A DNA stretch of 5,941 bases from Alphaproteobacteria bacterium (GTDB lineage: Bacteria; Pseudomonadota; Alphaproteobacteria; ATCC43930; CGMCC-115725). Positions 1-5,645 of the stretch are shown piece after piece. The stretch is from positions 1-5,941 of the forward strand of contig JAFAWI010000349.1 of the NCBI GenBank assembly GCA_019241915.1. The letters run 5' to 3'. The notes under the pieces were generated by a model. That model ran no database searches. It was not told the origin of the DNA and saw nothing but the letters and a program-made list of their open reading frames with translations. The position numbers were made by a program, and so were the translations under genes. Each line of letters opens with the position of its first letter. Position 1 is the stretch's first letter.

Positions 1-627
1 CTCGAGCGCGGCTACTGCATGATGATCGGCGGTGCCAAGCCGGCGGTTGACCATCTCGACCCGATCCTGTCGTGCCTCGCGCCGGGCGCCGGCACGATCG
101 ACAAGACGCCGGGCCGCGGCGGACGCGATCCGCGGGTCGAGAACGGCTACATCCATGCGGGGCCCGCCGGCGCGGGCCACTTCGCCAAGATGGTCCACAA
201 CGGCATGGAATACGGGATCATGCAGGCCTATGCCGAAGGCTTCGATATCCTCAAGGGAGCGTCGCAGTCGTTCATCCCGGAGAACCGACGCTACAAATTC
301 AACCTCGCCGACCTCGCGGAAGTCTGGCGCCGCGGCAGCGTCATCGCCTCGTGGCTGCTCGACCTCACCGCGATCGCCCTGGCCGAAGACGAGTCGCTCT
401 CAGAGTTTTCGGGCTACGTCCAGGATTCCGGCGAGGGCCGCTGGACGATCGAAGCGGCCATTGAGGAAGCGGTGCCGGCGGACGTGCTGACCGCCTCGCT
501 CTACACTCGCTTCCGCTCGCGCCAAGAGCACACCTACGCCGAGAAGATCCTGTCGGCGATGCGCAAGCAGTTCGGTGGGCACACCGAGCAGATGGCGCAC
601 GAGGCACACGGCAGCGAACATCACTGA
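1..627 (+). CDS. gnd: 6-phosphogluconate dehydrogenase, decarboxylating, short form (C-terminal part)
   Basis: This enzyme oxidatively decarboxylates 6-phosphogluconate to ribulose-5-phosphate in the cytoplasm, giving NAD(P)H and CO2. The gene is open from base 1 in frame 1 (first residues LERGYCMMIGG), so the start and the Rossmann nucleotide-binding domain lie outside the window; 208 residues and the stop are visible. The family active-site motif KMVHNGMEYG is present, with the catalytic Lys at 187-189 and Glu at 208-210. Only about 145 residues follow that Lys, against roughly 300 in the classical 470-480-residue enzyme, which places it in the short (about 330-residue, GndA/YqeC-like) class. 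Helical-domain blocks such as EVWRRGSVIASWLLDL and DSGEGRWT support this. Short forms often prefer NAD+, but the residues that decide this are not in the window. The protein ends in an unusual His-rich tail after FGGH. zwf follows 88 nt downstream on the same strand. Confidence 0.96.
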   Translation, partial: LERGYCMMIGGAKPAVDHLDPILSCLAPGAGTIDKTPGRGGRDPRVENGYIHAGPAGAGHFAKMVHNGMEYGIMQAYAEGFDILKGASQSFIPENRRYKFNLADLAEVWRRGSVIASWLLDLTAIALAEDESLSEFSGYVQDSGEGRWTIEAAIEEAVPADVLTASLYTRFRSRQEHTYAEKILSAMRKQFGGHTEQMAHEAHGSEHH

Positions 628-645
628 CCGGCACGCCACCCTTGA

Positions 646-677
646 CGGAACGGGAGGGCGCGTGTCTTCCCGTTCCG
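646..677 (+). promoter_or_regulatory. Strong stem-loop in the gnd-zwf gap
   Basis: A perfect 10-bp inverted repeat is present: CGGAACGGGA at 646-655 and TCCCGTTCCG at 668-677. In RNA the stem can continue inward through G-U, G-C, G-U and C-G pairs (656-659 with 664-667), giving a 14-pair stem closed by a GCGU loop. It lies 18 nt after the gnd stop and 38 nt before the zwf ATG. No T-run follows (bases after it are CGCAAGGCCG), so it is not a standard intrinsic terminator. It could instead be an mRNA-stabilising or processing hairpin, a partial attenuator separating gnd from zwf output, or a DNA operator. The structure is seen directly; its role is inferred. Confidence 0.5.
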
Positions 678-702
678 CGCAAGGCCGTTTGTGAACAGCT
701 TT

Positions 703-708
703 GAGGGG
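703..708 (+). promoter_or_regulatory. Ribosome binding site of zwf
   Basis: GAGGGG lies 7 nt upstream of the ATG at 716 and fixes that codon as the zwf start. The in-frame TTG at 701 overlaps this site and has no such sequence at the right distance, so the five-residue longer form is unlikely. Confidence 0.75.
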
Positions 709-715
709 CCGAGAC

Positions 716-2260
716 ATGGCTGAGTCAGTCGGGACGAGAAACGCGACCCAAGCGCCGCCCTGCACGGTCGTGATCTTCGGCGCCACCGGCGATCTCACCG
801 CCCGGCTGCTGATGCCCGCGATCTACAATTTGTCGCGCACCGGGCTGCTGTCCCAAAATTTCGCCCTGGTCGGCCTCGGCCGCACGCAGCAGTCGGACGA
901 TGCCTTCCGGCAATCGCAGACCGACGCGATGAAACGCTTTGTCGCCAGCGGCGACCACGGCGGCACGCCAAACCCGCTCGACGAGAAGGCGTGGGACTTC
1001 ATCGCCAGCCGCACCAGTTACATGTCCGGCGACCTCGCCGACGCCGCGACCTATCAGGAGCTCTCCAAGAAACTCGACCAGATCTCGGCCAAGAACGGGA
1101 CCAAAGGCAACGTGCTGTTCTATCTCGCTGTCGCGGCGCAGATGTTCGGGCCGATCATCGACCAGCTCGGCGCTGCCGGCTTGGCCGAAGAGAAGGACGG
1201 CTACTGGCGGCGAGTCATCATTGAAAAGCCGTTCGGCACCGATCTTGACTCGGCCAAGGCGCTCAACACGCGCGTCCTCAAGGTGTTGAACGAGAATCAG
1301 GTCTACCGGATGGACCATTTTCTCGGCAAGGAGACGGTCCAGAACATCATGGCGCTGCGTTTCGCCAACGGCATCTTTGAGCCGTTGTGGAACCGCGATC
1401 ATATCGACCACGTGCAGATCACGGTGGCCGAGACGGTCAGCGTCGAGCACCGTGCTGCGTTCTACGAGCAAACCGGCGCAATGCGCGACATGGTGCCGAA
1501 CCACGTCTTCCAGCTGGTCAGTCTCACCGCGATGGAGCCGCCCAACTCGTTTGATCCCGACGCTGTGCGTACCGAAAAATCCAAGGCGCTGCAGGCAATC
1601 GAGCCGTTCGATGACGATGCGCTGCGGCGCAATGTGGTGCGCGGGCAGTACGCCGGGGGGACGGTGCGCGGCGAGGCGGTGCCGGCCTACCGCAATGCCG
1701 AGGGTGTCGCTCCGGACAGCATGACCGAGACCTTTGTCGCCATGCGGCTCAACATCGACACCTGGCGATGGGCGGGGGTGCCGTTTTATCTGCGCACCGG
1801 CAAGTCGATGGGACGGCGCACCACGCAAATCGCGATCCAGTTCAAGGGGGCGCCATTGGCGCTGTTCCGCGACACCGCGGTCGACAACATCTCGCCCAAT
1901 GTGCTGGTGCTGCAGATCCAGCCGGACGAGGGGGTTTCGCTGCAGTTCAGCGCCAAGAGGCCGGGTCCCGAAATCCACCTCGGCGGCGTGAAGATGGATT
2001 TCCGCTACAAGGATTATTTCAATGCCGCGCCCGCGACGGGATACGAGACGCTGGTCTACGACTGCATGGTCGGCGACCCGACGCTGTTCCAGCGCGCGGA
2101 CTCGGTCGAGGCCGGGTGGAGCGTGGTGCAGCCGATCTTCGACATGTGGAAGAACGATCGCAGCGCGCCGCTCGAATTCTACCCCGCCGGCAGCGCCGGA
2201 CCCGAGGGTTCCGATCAGATGTTGTGGCGCAGCGGCCGCGCCTGGCGCTCGCTCGACTGA
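716..2260 (+). CDS. zwf: Glucose-6-phosphate 1-dehydrogenase
   Basis: Zwf oxidises glucose-6-phosphate to 6-phosphoglucono-delta-lactone, the committed and NADPH-yielding step of the oxidative pentose phosphate pathway. The 514-residue length is normal for the family. The N-terminal dinucleotide fold has GATGDL at residues 22-27. EKPFG follows with Lys171, then the signature DHFLGKE with Asp200, His201 and Lys205, the catalytic His263 in PNHVFQ, and RTGK with Lys363; these correspond to the known substrate-binding and catalytic residues of the Leuconostoc enzyme. Arg56 sits where an Arg contacts the NADP+ 2'-phosphate, so NADP+ use is likely. The odd point is the segment after GDL, which reads TARLL rather than the common AKRKL, so two usually basic positions are Ala29 and Leu31. 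The ATG start is chosen from the GAGGGG site 7 nt upstream. rpe begins 23 nt after the stop. Confidence 0.98.
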   Translation: MAESVGTRNATQAPPCTVVIFGATGDLTARLLMPAIYNLSRTGLLSQNFALVGLGRTQQSDDAFRQSQTDAMKRFVASGDHGGTPNPLDEKAWDFIASRTSYMSGDLADAATYQELSKKLDQISAKNGTKGNVLFYLAVAAQMFGPIIDQLGAAGLAEEKDGYWRRVIIEKPFGTDLDSAKALNTRVLKVLNENQVYRMDHFLGKETVQNIMALRFANGIFEPLWNRDHIDHVQITVAETVSVEHRAAFYEQTGAMRDMVPNHVFQLVSLTAMEPPNSFDPDAVRTEKSKALQAIEPFDDDALRRNVVRGQYAGGTVRGEAVPAYRNAEGVAPDSMTETFVAMRLNIDTWRWAGVPFYLRTGKSMGRRTTQIAIQFKGAPLALFRDTAVDNISPNVLVLQIQPDEGVSLQFSAKRPGPEIHLGGVKMDFRYKDYFNAAPATGYETLVYDCMVGDPTLFQRADSVEAGWSVVQPIFDMWKNDRSAPLEFYPAGSAGPEGSDQMLWRSGRAWRSLD

Positions 2261-2283
2261 CGCGCGGCGGATAGCAGCCCGAT

Positions 2284-2961
2284 ATGGCGCGCCCCGTCCT
2301 CGTCGCTCCGTCGATCCTGTCGGCTGACTTTTCGCGCCTCGGCGACGAGGTGCGTGCGGCCGATGCCGCCGGTGCCGACTGGATTCATGTCGACGTGATG
2401 GACGGACGGTTCGTCCCGAACCTGTCGATCGGCCCGCTGGTCGTCTCGTCCCTGCGCAAGGTGACGCAAAAGCCGCTCGACGTGCACCTGATGATGGTCG
2501 AGCCCGAGCACTACCTCGACGAATTTGCCGACGCCGGCGCCGACCATATCCTGGTCCATTGCGAGGCCAGCGCGACAATCCACCTGCACCGCGCGCTCTC
2601 GCACATTCGCTCGCTCGGCAAGACCGCCGGTGTCGTGCTCAACCCCGGCACCGCGCTCGACCAGATCGAATACGTGCTCGACCTGGTCGGCATCGTGTTG
2701 ATCATGACGGTCAACCCCGGCTTTGGCGGCCAGAAGTTCATTCCGACGATGCTGCCGAAGATCCGCACGCTGCGCGATCGTTGCGACAAGCGCGGGCTCG
2801 ACATCACGATCGAGGTCGATGGCGGGCTCAGCGGTGAGAATGCATGGCAGGCGATCGAGGCCGGCGCCAACGCAATCGTCGCGGGCTCGGCGGTGTTCAA
2901 CGCGCCGGACTATGCCAAGGCCATAGCGGCGATCCGCCACTCGGCCGAGCCGGGCCGCTGA
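2284..2961 (+). CDS. rpe: Ribulose-phosphate 3-epimerase
   Basis: Rpe interconverts D-ribulose-5-phosphate and D-xylulose-5-phosphate, linking the oxidative branch to transketolase; in organisms with a Calvin cycle it also serves that pathway. The 225-residue protein is a full-length TIM-barrel enzyme. It begins with the family's APSILSADF block (Ser10), followed by HVDVMDG with metal ligand His35 and catalytic Asp37, His68 in DVHLMM, the NPGFGGQ phosphate/loop motif, and the second catalytic Asp179 in EVDGG. All four metal-binding or acid-base residues are therefore present. The ATG at 2284 gives the standard family N-terminus; its ribosome site is weak (GGCGGA at 2266-2271, 12 nt away). With only 23 nt after zwf, cotranscription or translational coupling is likely. 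pgl starts 21 nt downstream. No anomalies are seen. Confidence 0.98.
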   Translation: MARPVLVAPSILSADFSRLGDEVRAADAAGADWIHVDVMDGRFVPNLSIGPLVVSSLRKVTQKPLDVHLMMVEPEHYLDEFADAGADHILVHCEASATIHLHRALSHIRSLGKTAGVVLNPGTALDQIEYVLDLVGIVLIMTVNPGFGGQKFIPTMLPKIRTLRDRCDKRGLDITIEVDGGLSGENAWQAIEAGANAIVAGSAVFNAPDYAKAIAAIRHSAEPGR

Positions 2962-2982
2962 TCGGTACGAGGACAACGGGAC

Positions 2983-3714
2983 ATGGCCAGCAGACCGCGC
3001 ATCGACGTTTCCGCCGATTTCGAATCGCTGGCGCATCGCGTCGCGCAATGGATCGTCGACCTCGCCTGCGCCACGCCGAACCGTTTCGCGATTGCGCTTT
3101 CCGGTGGGTCGACGCCGAAGCGGCTCTACCAGCTGCTCGCCGCGCCGCCGCTGCGCGATGCGATGCCATGGGAACGCGTCCACTTGTTCTTTGGCGACGA
3201 CCGCTTCGTGGCCCGGGACGACCCCAACAGCAATTACGGCATGGCCCACGAAGCGATGATCGCGCATATCCCGATCCCGCCGCAGAACGTGCACGGCATC
3301 CGCCGCGAAGGCACGCCTGACGACGCGGCCCGGGCCTACGAGGAAGAGCTGAAGTCGTATTACGGGAGCGGCGCGCTCGATCCAAAGCGGCCTCTGCTCG
3401 ACGTCAACCTGCTCGGCATGGGACCTGACGGGCATACCGCGTCGCTGTTTCCCGGCAAGCCGGCGCTTGAGGTAACGAACCGCTGGGTGACCGGCGTGCC
3501 CGAGCCCGGGCTCAACCCGTTCGTGCCGCGGGTGACGCTGACTTACCCGGCGCTCGACAGCAGCAAATCGGCCGCGTTTGTTGCCGCCGGGGCCGACAAG
3601 ATGGCGATGATGAAACGGGTCTGGGCCGGCGAACAAACATTGCCGTCGGCGCGCATAAATCCGGTCGGTGAGCTGATCTGGTTTATCGACCGCGCCGCGC
3701 ACGGCGAGGGCTGA
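2983..3714 (+). CDS. pgl: 6-phosphogluconolactonase (Pgl/DevB type)
   Basis: Pgl hydrolyses 6-phosphoglucono-delta-lactone, the Zwf product, to 6-phosphogluconate, the Gnd substrate, and so prevents build-up of the reactive lactone. The 243-residue protein belongs to the NagB/RpiA/DevB-type fold and is typical in length. The phosphate-binding SGGSTPKRLY occupies residues 40-49. FFGDDRFV (69-76) corresponds to the common GDER motif, here with Asp at the second acidic position. LGMGPDGHTASLF (144-156) carries the catalytic His151. NagB deaminases share the fold, but the GMGPDGHTASLFPG block and the neighbours make a lactonase clearly the better call. GAGGA at 2969-2973, 9 nt before the ATG, supports this start. 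The stop is 3 nt before the rpiA start, so translational coupling with rpiA is expected. Confidence 0.97.
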   Translation: MASRPRIDVSADFESLAHRVAQWIVDLACATPNRFAIALSGGSTPKRLYQLLAAPPLRDAMPWERVHLFFGDDRFVARDDPNSNYGMAHEAMIAHIPIPPQNVHGIRREGTPDDAARAYEEELKSYYGSGALDPKRPLLDVNLLGMGPDGHTASLFPGKPALEVTNRWVTGVPEPGLNPFVPRVTLTYPALDSSKSAAFVAAGADKMAMMKRVWAGEQTLPSARINPVGELIWFIDRAAHGEG

Positions 3715-3717
3715 GCG

Positions 3718-4410
3718 ATGCCCGTCGATCGCGACAAGCTCAAGCAGCAAGCCGCATTGCGCGCCGTCGAGTTTGTTGAGGACAGCATGATCGTCGGCCT
3801 CGGCACCGGGTCGACCGCCTATTTCGTGGTCGAGGGGCTCGGCGCGCGCGTCGCCGGCGGCCTCAAAATTACTGGCATCCCGACCTCCGAGCGCACCGCC
3901 ACGCAGGCACGCAGCCTCGGCATTCCGCTCGCGACCTTTGCCGAACACCAGCATATCGACCTGACGATCGATGGCGCGGATGAGGTAGAACGCGGCTCGC
4001 TCAACCTAATCAAAGGCCTCGGCGGCGCGCTGCTGCGCGAAAAAATTGTCGCCAATGCGAGCCGCCGGCTGGTCATCGTGGTCGACCAGGAAAAGCTCGT
4101 CGACCGGCTCGGCGACCACACAGCGGTGCCGGTCGAGGTAACGCAGTTCGGTTGGCAGGCCACCGCCGCACGGCTCAAGGAGCTCAGCGCCGAGCCGGTG
4201 CTGCGTCACGCGCATGAGGATCATCCCTTTATCACCGATGGCGGCAACTACACGCTCGATTGCCGTTTCCCGCGTATCGACGACCCTCGCCGGCTCGAAA
4301 ACGCAATCAATGCGATCGTCGGTGTCGTCGATTGCGGGCTGTTCATCGGCCGCGCTTCCGCCGTCGTCGTCGCCGCGAGCGATGGCATCCACGTCATGAA
4401 CGCGCTGTAA
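3718..4410 (+). CDS. rpiA: Ribose-5-phosphate isomerase A
   Basis: RpiA interconverts ribulose-5-phosphate and ribose-5-phosphate, supplying the precursor for nucleotides and for the non-oxidative pentose phosphate reactions. The 230-residue protein has every RpiA hallmark: GLGTGSTA at 27-34, the PTSERT block, DLTIDGADEVE with Asp85 and Asp88, and KGLGGALLREKI with Lys99 and the catalytic base Glu108. These match Asp81, Asp84, Lys94 and Glu103 of the E. coli enzyme, with one extra residue between the two motifs. RpiB is excluded because it is unrelated in sequence. The ATG lies 3 nt after the pgl stop and its ribosome site (GAGGG, 3706-3710) is inside the pgl 3' end, so the two genes are probably translationally coupled. 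The HAD gene starts 22 nt downstream. Confidence 0.98.
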   Translation: MPVDRDKLKQQAALRAVEFVEDSMIVGLGTGSTAYFVVEGLGARVAGGLKITGIPTSERTATQARSLGIPLATFAEHQHIDLTIDGADEVERGSLNLIKGLGGALLREKIVANASRRLVIVVDQEKLVDRLGDHTAVPVEVTQFGWQATAARLKELSAEPVLRHAHEDHPFITDGGNYTLDCRFPRIDDPRRLENAINAIVGVVDCGLFIGRASAVVVAASDGIHVMNAL

Positions 4411-4432
4411 GCGGCGCAGAGCAGGGGACACC

Positions 4433-5239
4433 GTGAGCAAGATCAGGCTTGTCATTACCGATGTCGACGGTACGCTCGTCACTACCGAAAAGGCGCTGCG
4501 CCCGTCTGCGGTCGCTGCGGTGCGCAAGCTGCACGATGCCGGCATCGGCTTCACATTCTGCAGCAGCCGGCCGCCCTTCGGCCTGACCACGATGCGCGAC
4601 GCGCTCCAGGTCACGCTGCCGTTCGGCGGCTACAACGGCGGCTCGATCGTCGAGCCCGACCTCACCGTCATCGAACAGGTCTGCATTCCTCCGGAGGTCG
4701 CCCGCAAGGCGGTCGATACGTTTCACACCAACGGGGTGTCCACCTGGGTCTTTGTCGGCAATGAATGGGTGATTCTCGATCGTCAGGGCGACCACGTCGA
4801 TCACGAGATTCACACGATCGATGTGCCGCCGACCGTGGTCGAGCGGTACACCGACTACCATTTCAGCGCGGTCGGCAAAATCGTCGGCGCCAGCAACGAC
4901 CATCCGCTGATCGAAAAGGTCGAGCACATCATGAAGGAGACGCTCGGCCACTCGGCGCATGCCGCGCGCAGCCAGGCCTATTACTGCGACGTGATCGCGC
5001 CCGGCATCGACAAGGGCCGCATCGTCGAGTTGCTCGGCAAGCGGCTCGGCGTCGCCAAGGACGAGATCGCGGTGCTCGGCGATATGCCGAACGATCTTGA
5101 GATGTTCGCCGCCGCCGGGTTCCCGATCGCGATGGGCAATGCGCCCGACCCTGTAAAAGCCGCCGCCAAGGCGGTCGCGCCGGACACCAATGACGGCGAC
5201 GGCTGGGCCGGCGCGATCGATAAGTTCGTATTGGCTTGA
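4433..5239 (+). CDS. HAD-superfamily sugar-phosphate phosphatase, Cof-type (IIB)
   Basis: This is a Mg2+-dependent phosphatase of the haloacid dehalogenase superfamily, 268 residues long, a size typical of the Cof/YidA-like subfamily. Motif I is TDVDGTL with nucleophile Asp10 and acid/base Asp12. Motif II is CSSRPP around Ser44. Motif III is probably Lys194 in APGIDKG, and motif IV is GDMPND with Asp217 and Asp221. The stretch between motifs II and III (about residues 80-190) fits a C2B cap that would set substrate choice. All catalytic residues are present, so the enzyme should be active. The substrate cannot be read from the sequence; its place as last gene after five pentose phosphate genes suggests a phosphorylated sugar or sugar acid. 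The start is GTG at 4433, with AGGGGA at 4423-4428 only 4 nt upstream; starting there keeps motif I at its usual N-terminal position. There is no signal peptide, so it is cytoplasmic. Confidence 0.93.
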   Translation: MSKIRLVITDVDGTLVTTEKALRPSAVAAVRKLHDAGIGFTFCSSRPPFGLTTMRDALQVTLPFGGYNGGSIVEPDLTVIEQVCIPPEVARKAVDTFHTNGVSTWVFVGNEWVILDRQGDHVDHEIHTIDVPPTVVERYTDYHFSAVGKIVGASNDHPLIEKVEHIMKETLGHSAHAARSQAYYCDVIAPGIDKGRIVELLGKRLGVAKDEIAVLGDMPNDLEMFAAAGFPIAMGNAPDPVKAAAKAVAPDTNDGDGWAGAIDKFVLA

Positions 5240-5263
5240 GACGCCTCGACAGGCAGCCCAACG

Positions 5264-5584
5264 CTACTCGAACGTCGAAACGCACTCCTGGAAGGCTGCG
5301 GCGTCGGTGAAGCCGCCGCATTCCTTCTGGATGCGCTGCGCCCGAAACGACGGATTGGTCTGCAGCAGGCGCTCGTAGCGGTCGCTGTCGACGACATTCT
5401 GGCGCGCCGACCAGTTGGCCGGATCGTCTCCCGGATCGGCCTTGGGGGCGTCCGAATACCGCTCCACCATAAGGCCGCTAGGCGGCACCGGCACCATCAT
5501 CTGCGCCCGTGACGGCAGCCCAGCCGCGACGGTGGCCACGATCGCGCCGGCAGCCAGCAGGCCCAGCGTCTTGCTGTTCAACAT
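5264..5584 (-). CDS. Small exported protein of unknown function with a C-terminal Cys pair
   Basis: I do not recognise this 106-residue protein as a named family. It begins with a convincing Sec signal peptide: a Lys at position 5, a hydrophobic Leu/Ala/Gly/Val core at about 7-23, and a likely cleavage after SRA at residue 27. The mature chain of about 79 residues starts Met- and Pro-rich and has an acidic, Asp/Pro-rich middle (about 45-57). It ends in a predicted helix with Cys89 and Cys101 eleven residues apart, which could form a disulfide in the periplasm. No lipobox or further membrane segment is seen. A textbook ribosome site, 8 nt before the ATG, makes the start secure. It lies 61 nt downstream of folD on the same strand, so it may be cotranscribed, and it faces the HAD gene tail to tail with a 24-nt gap. 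Codon use is like its neighbours. Confidence 0.85.
   Translation of the reverse strand: MLNSKTLGLLAAGAIVATVAAGLPSRAQMMVPVPPSGLMVERYSDAPKADPGDDPANWSARQNVVDSDRYERLLQTNPSFRAQRIQKECGGFTDAAAFQECVSTFE
5291..5327 (+). other. Hairpin downstream of the operon, inside the small exported gene
   Basis: On the plus strand GAAGG (5291-5295) can pair with CCTTC (5323-5327), and TGCGGCG (5297-5303) with CGCCGCA (5314-5320). This gives 12 base pairs around a 10-nt loop, broken by a small 1x2 internal loop. It begins 52 nt after the HAD stop and has pyrimidine-rich sequence (TTCCTTCT) at its 3' foot, so it could help end or protect the operon transcript. The same bases encode the Cys89 region of the minus-strand gene, so the symmetry may be a chance result of coding. 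Confidence 0.3.
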
Positions 5585-5592
5585 CGCCGGTT

Positions 5593-5598
5593 CCTCCT
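5593..5598 (-). promoter_or_regulatory. Ribosome binding site of the small exported gene
   Basis: Read on the minus strand this is AGGAGG, within AAGGAGGAA (5591-5599), 8 nt before the ATG whose first base is 5584. It is the closest match to the Shine-Dalgarno consensus in the window and suggests that the small protein is efficiently translated. Confidence 0.85.
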
Positions 5599-5645
5599 TG
5601 CTCGAGTCACCGGATCAACGGGCCGGTCATGCGCCAAGTTCCGGT

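Noticed and set aside
701..718. TTG at 701 as the zwf start
   Set aside because: The codon overlaps the GAGGGG ribosome site that suits the ATG at 716, and the five extra residues (MRGRD) add no family feature.
725..2578. Minus-strand open frame of 617 codons opposite zwf and rpe
   Set aside because: It is antisense to two clearly identified genes, is rich in Arg/His/Gly/Val as expected for the complement of GC-rich codons, and shows no recognisable motif.
2215..3954. Minus-strand open frame of 579 codons opposite rpe, pgl and the start of rpiA
   Set aside because: Same reason: it mirrors conserved plus-strand genes, crosses their boundaries and has low-complexity Arg/Asp/Val composition.
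5243..5254. GCCT-CGAC-AGGC hairpin between the convergent genes as a terminator
   Set aside because: The stem is only 4 bp and no T-run follows on either strand.
5609..5627. ACCGG...CCGGT inverted repeat between folD and the small gene
   Set aside because: A 5-bp stem with a 9-nt loop and no T-run is expected by chance in such GC-rich sequence. I also saw no convincing promoter in 5585-5645.
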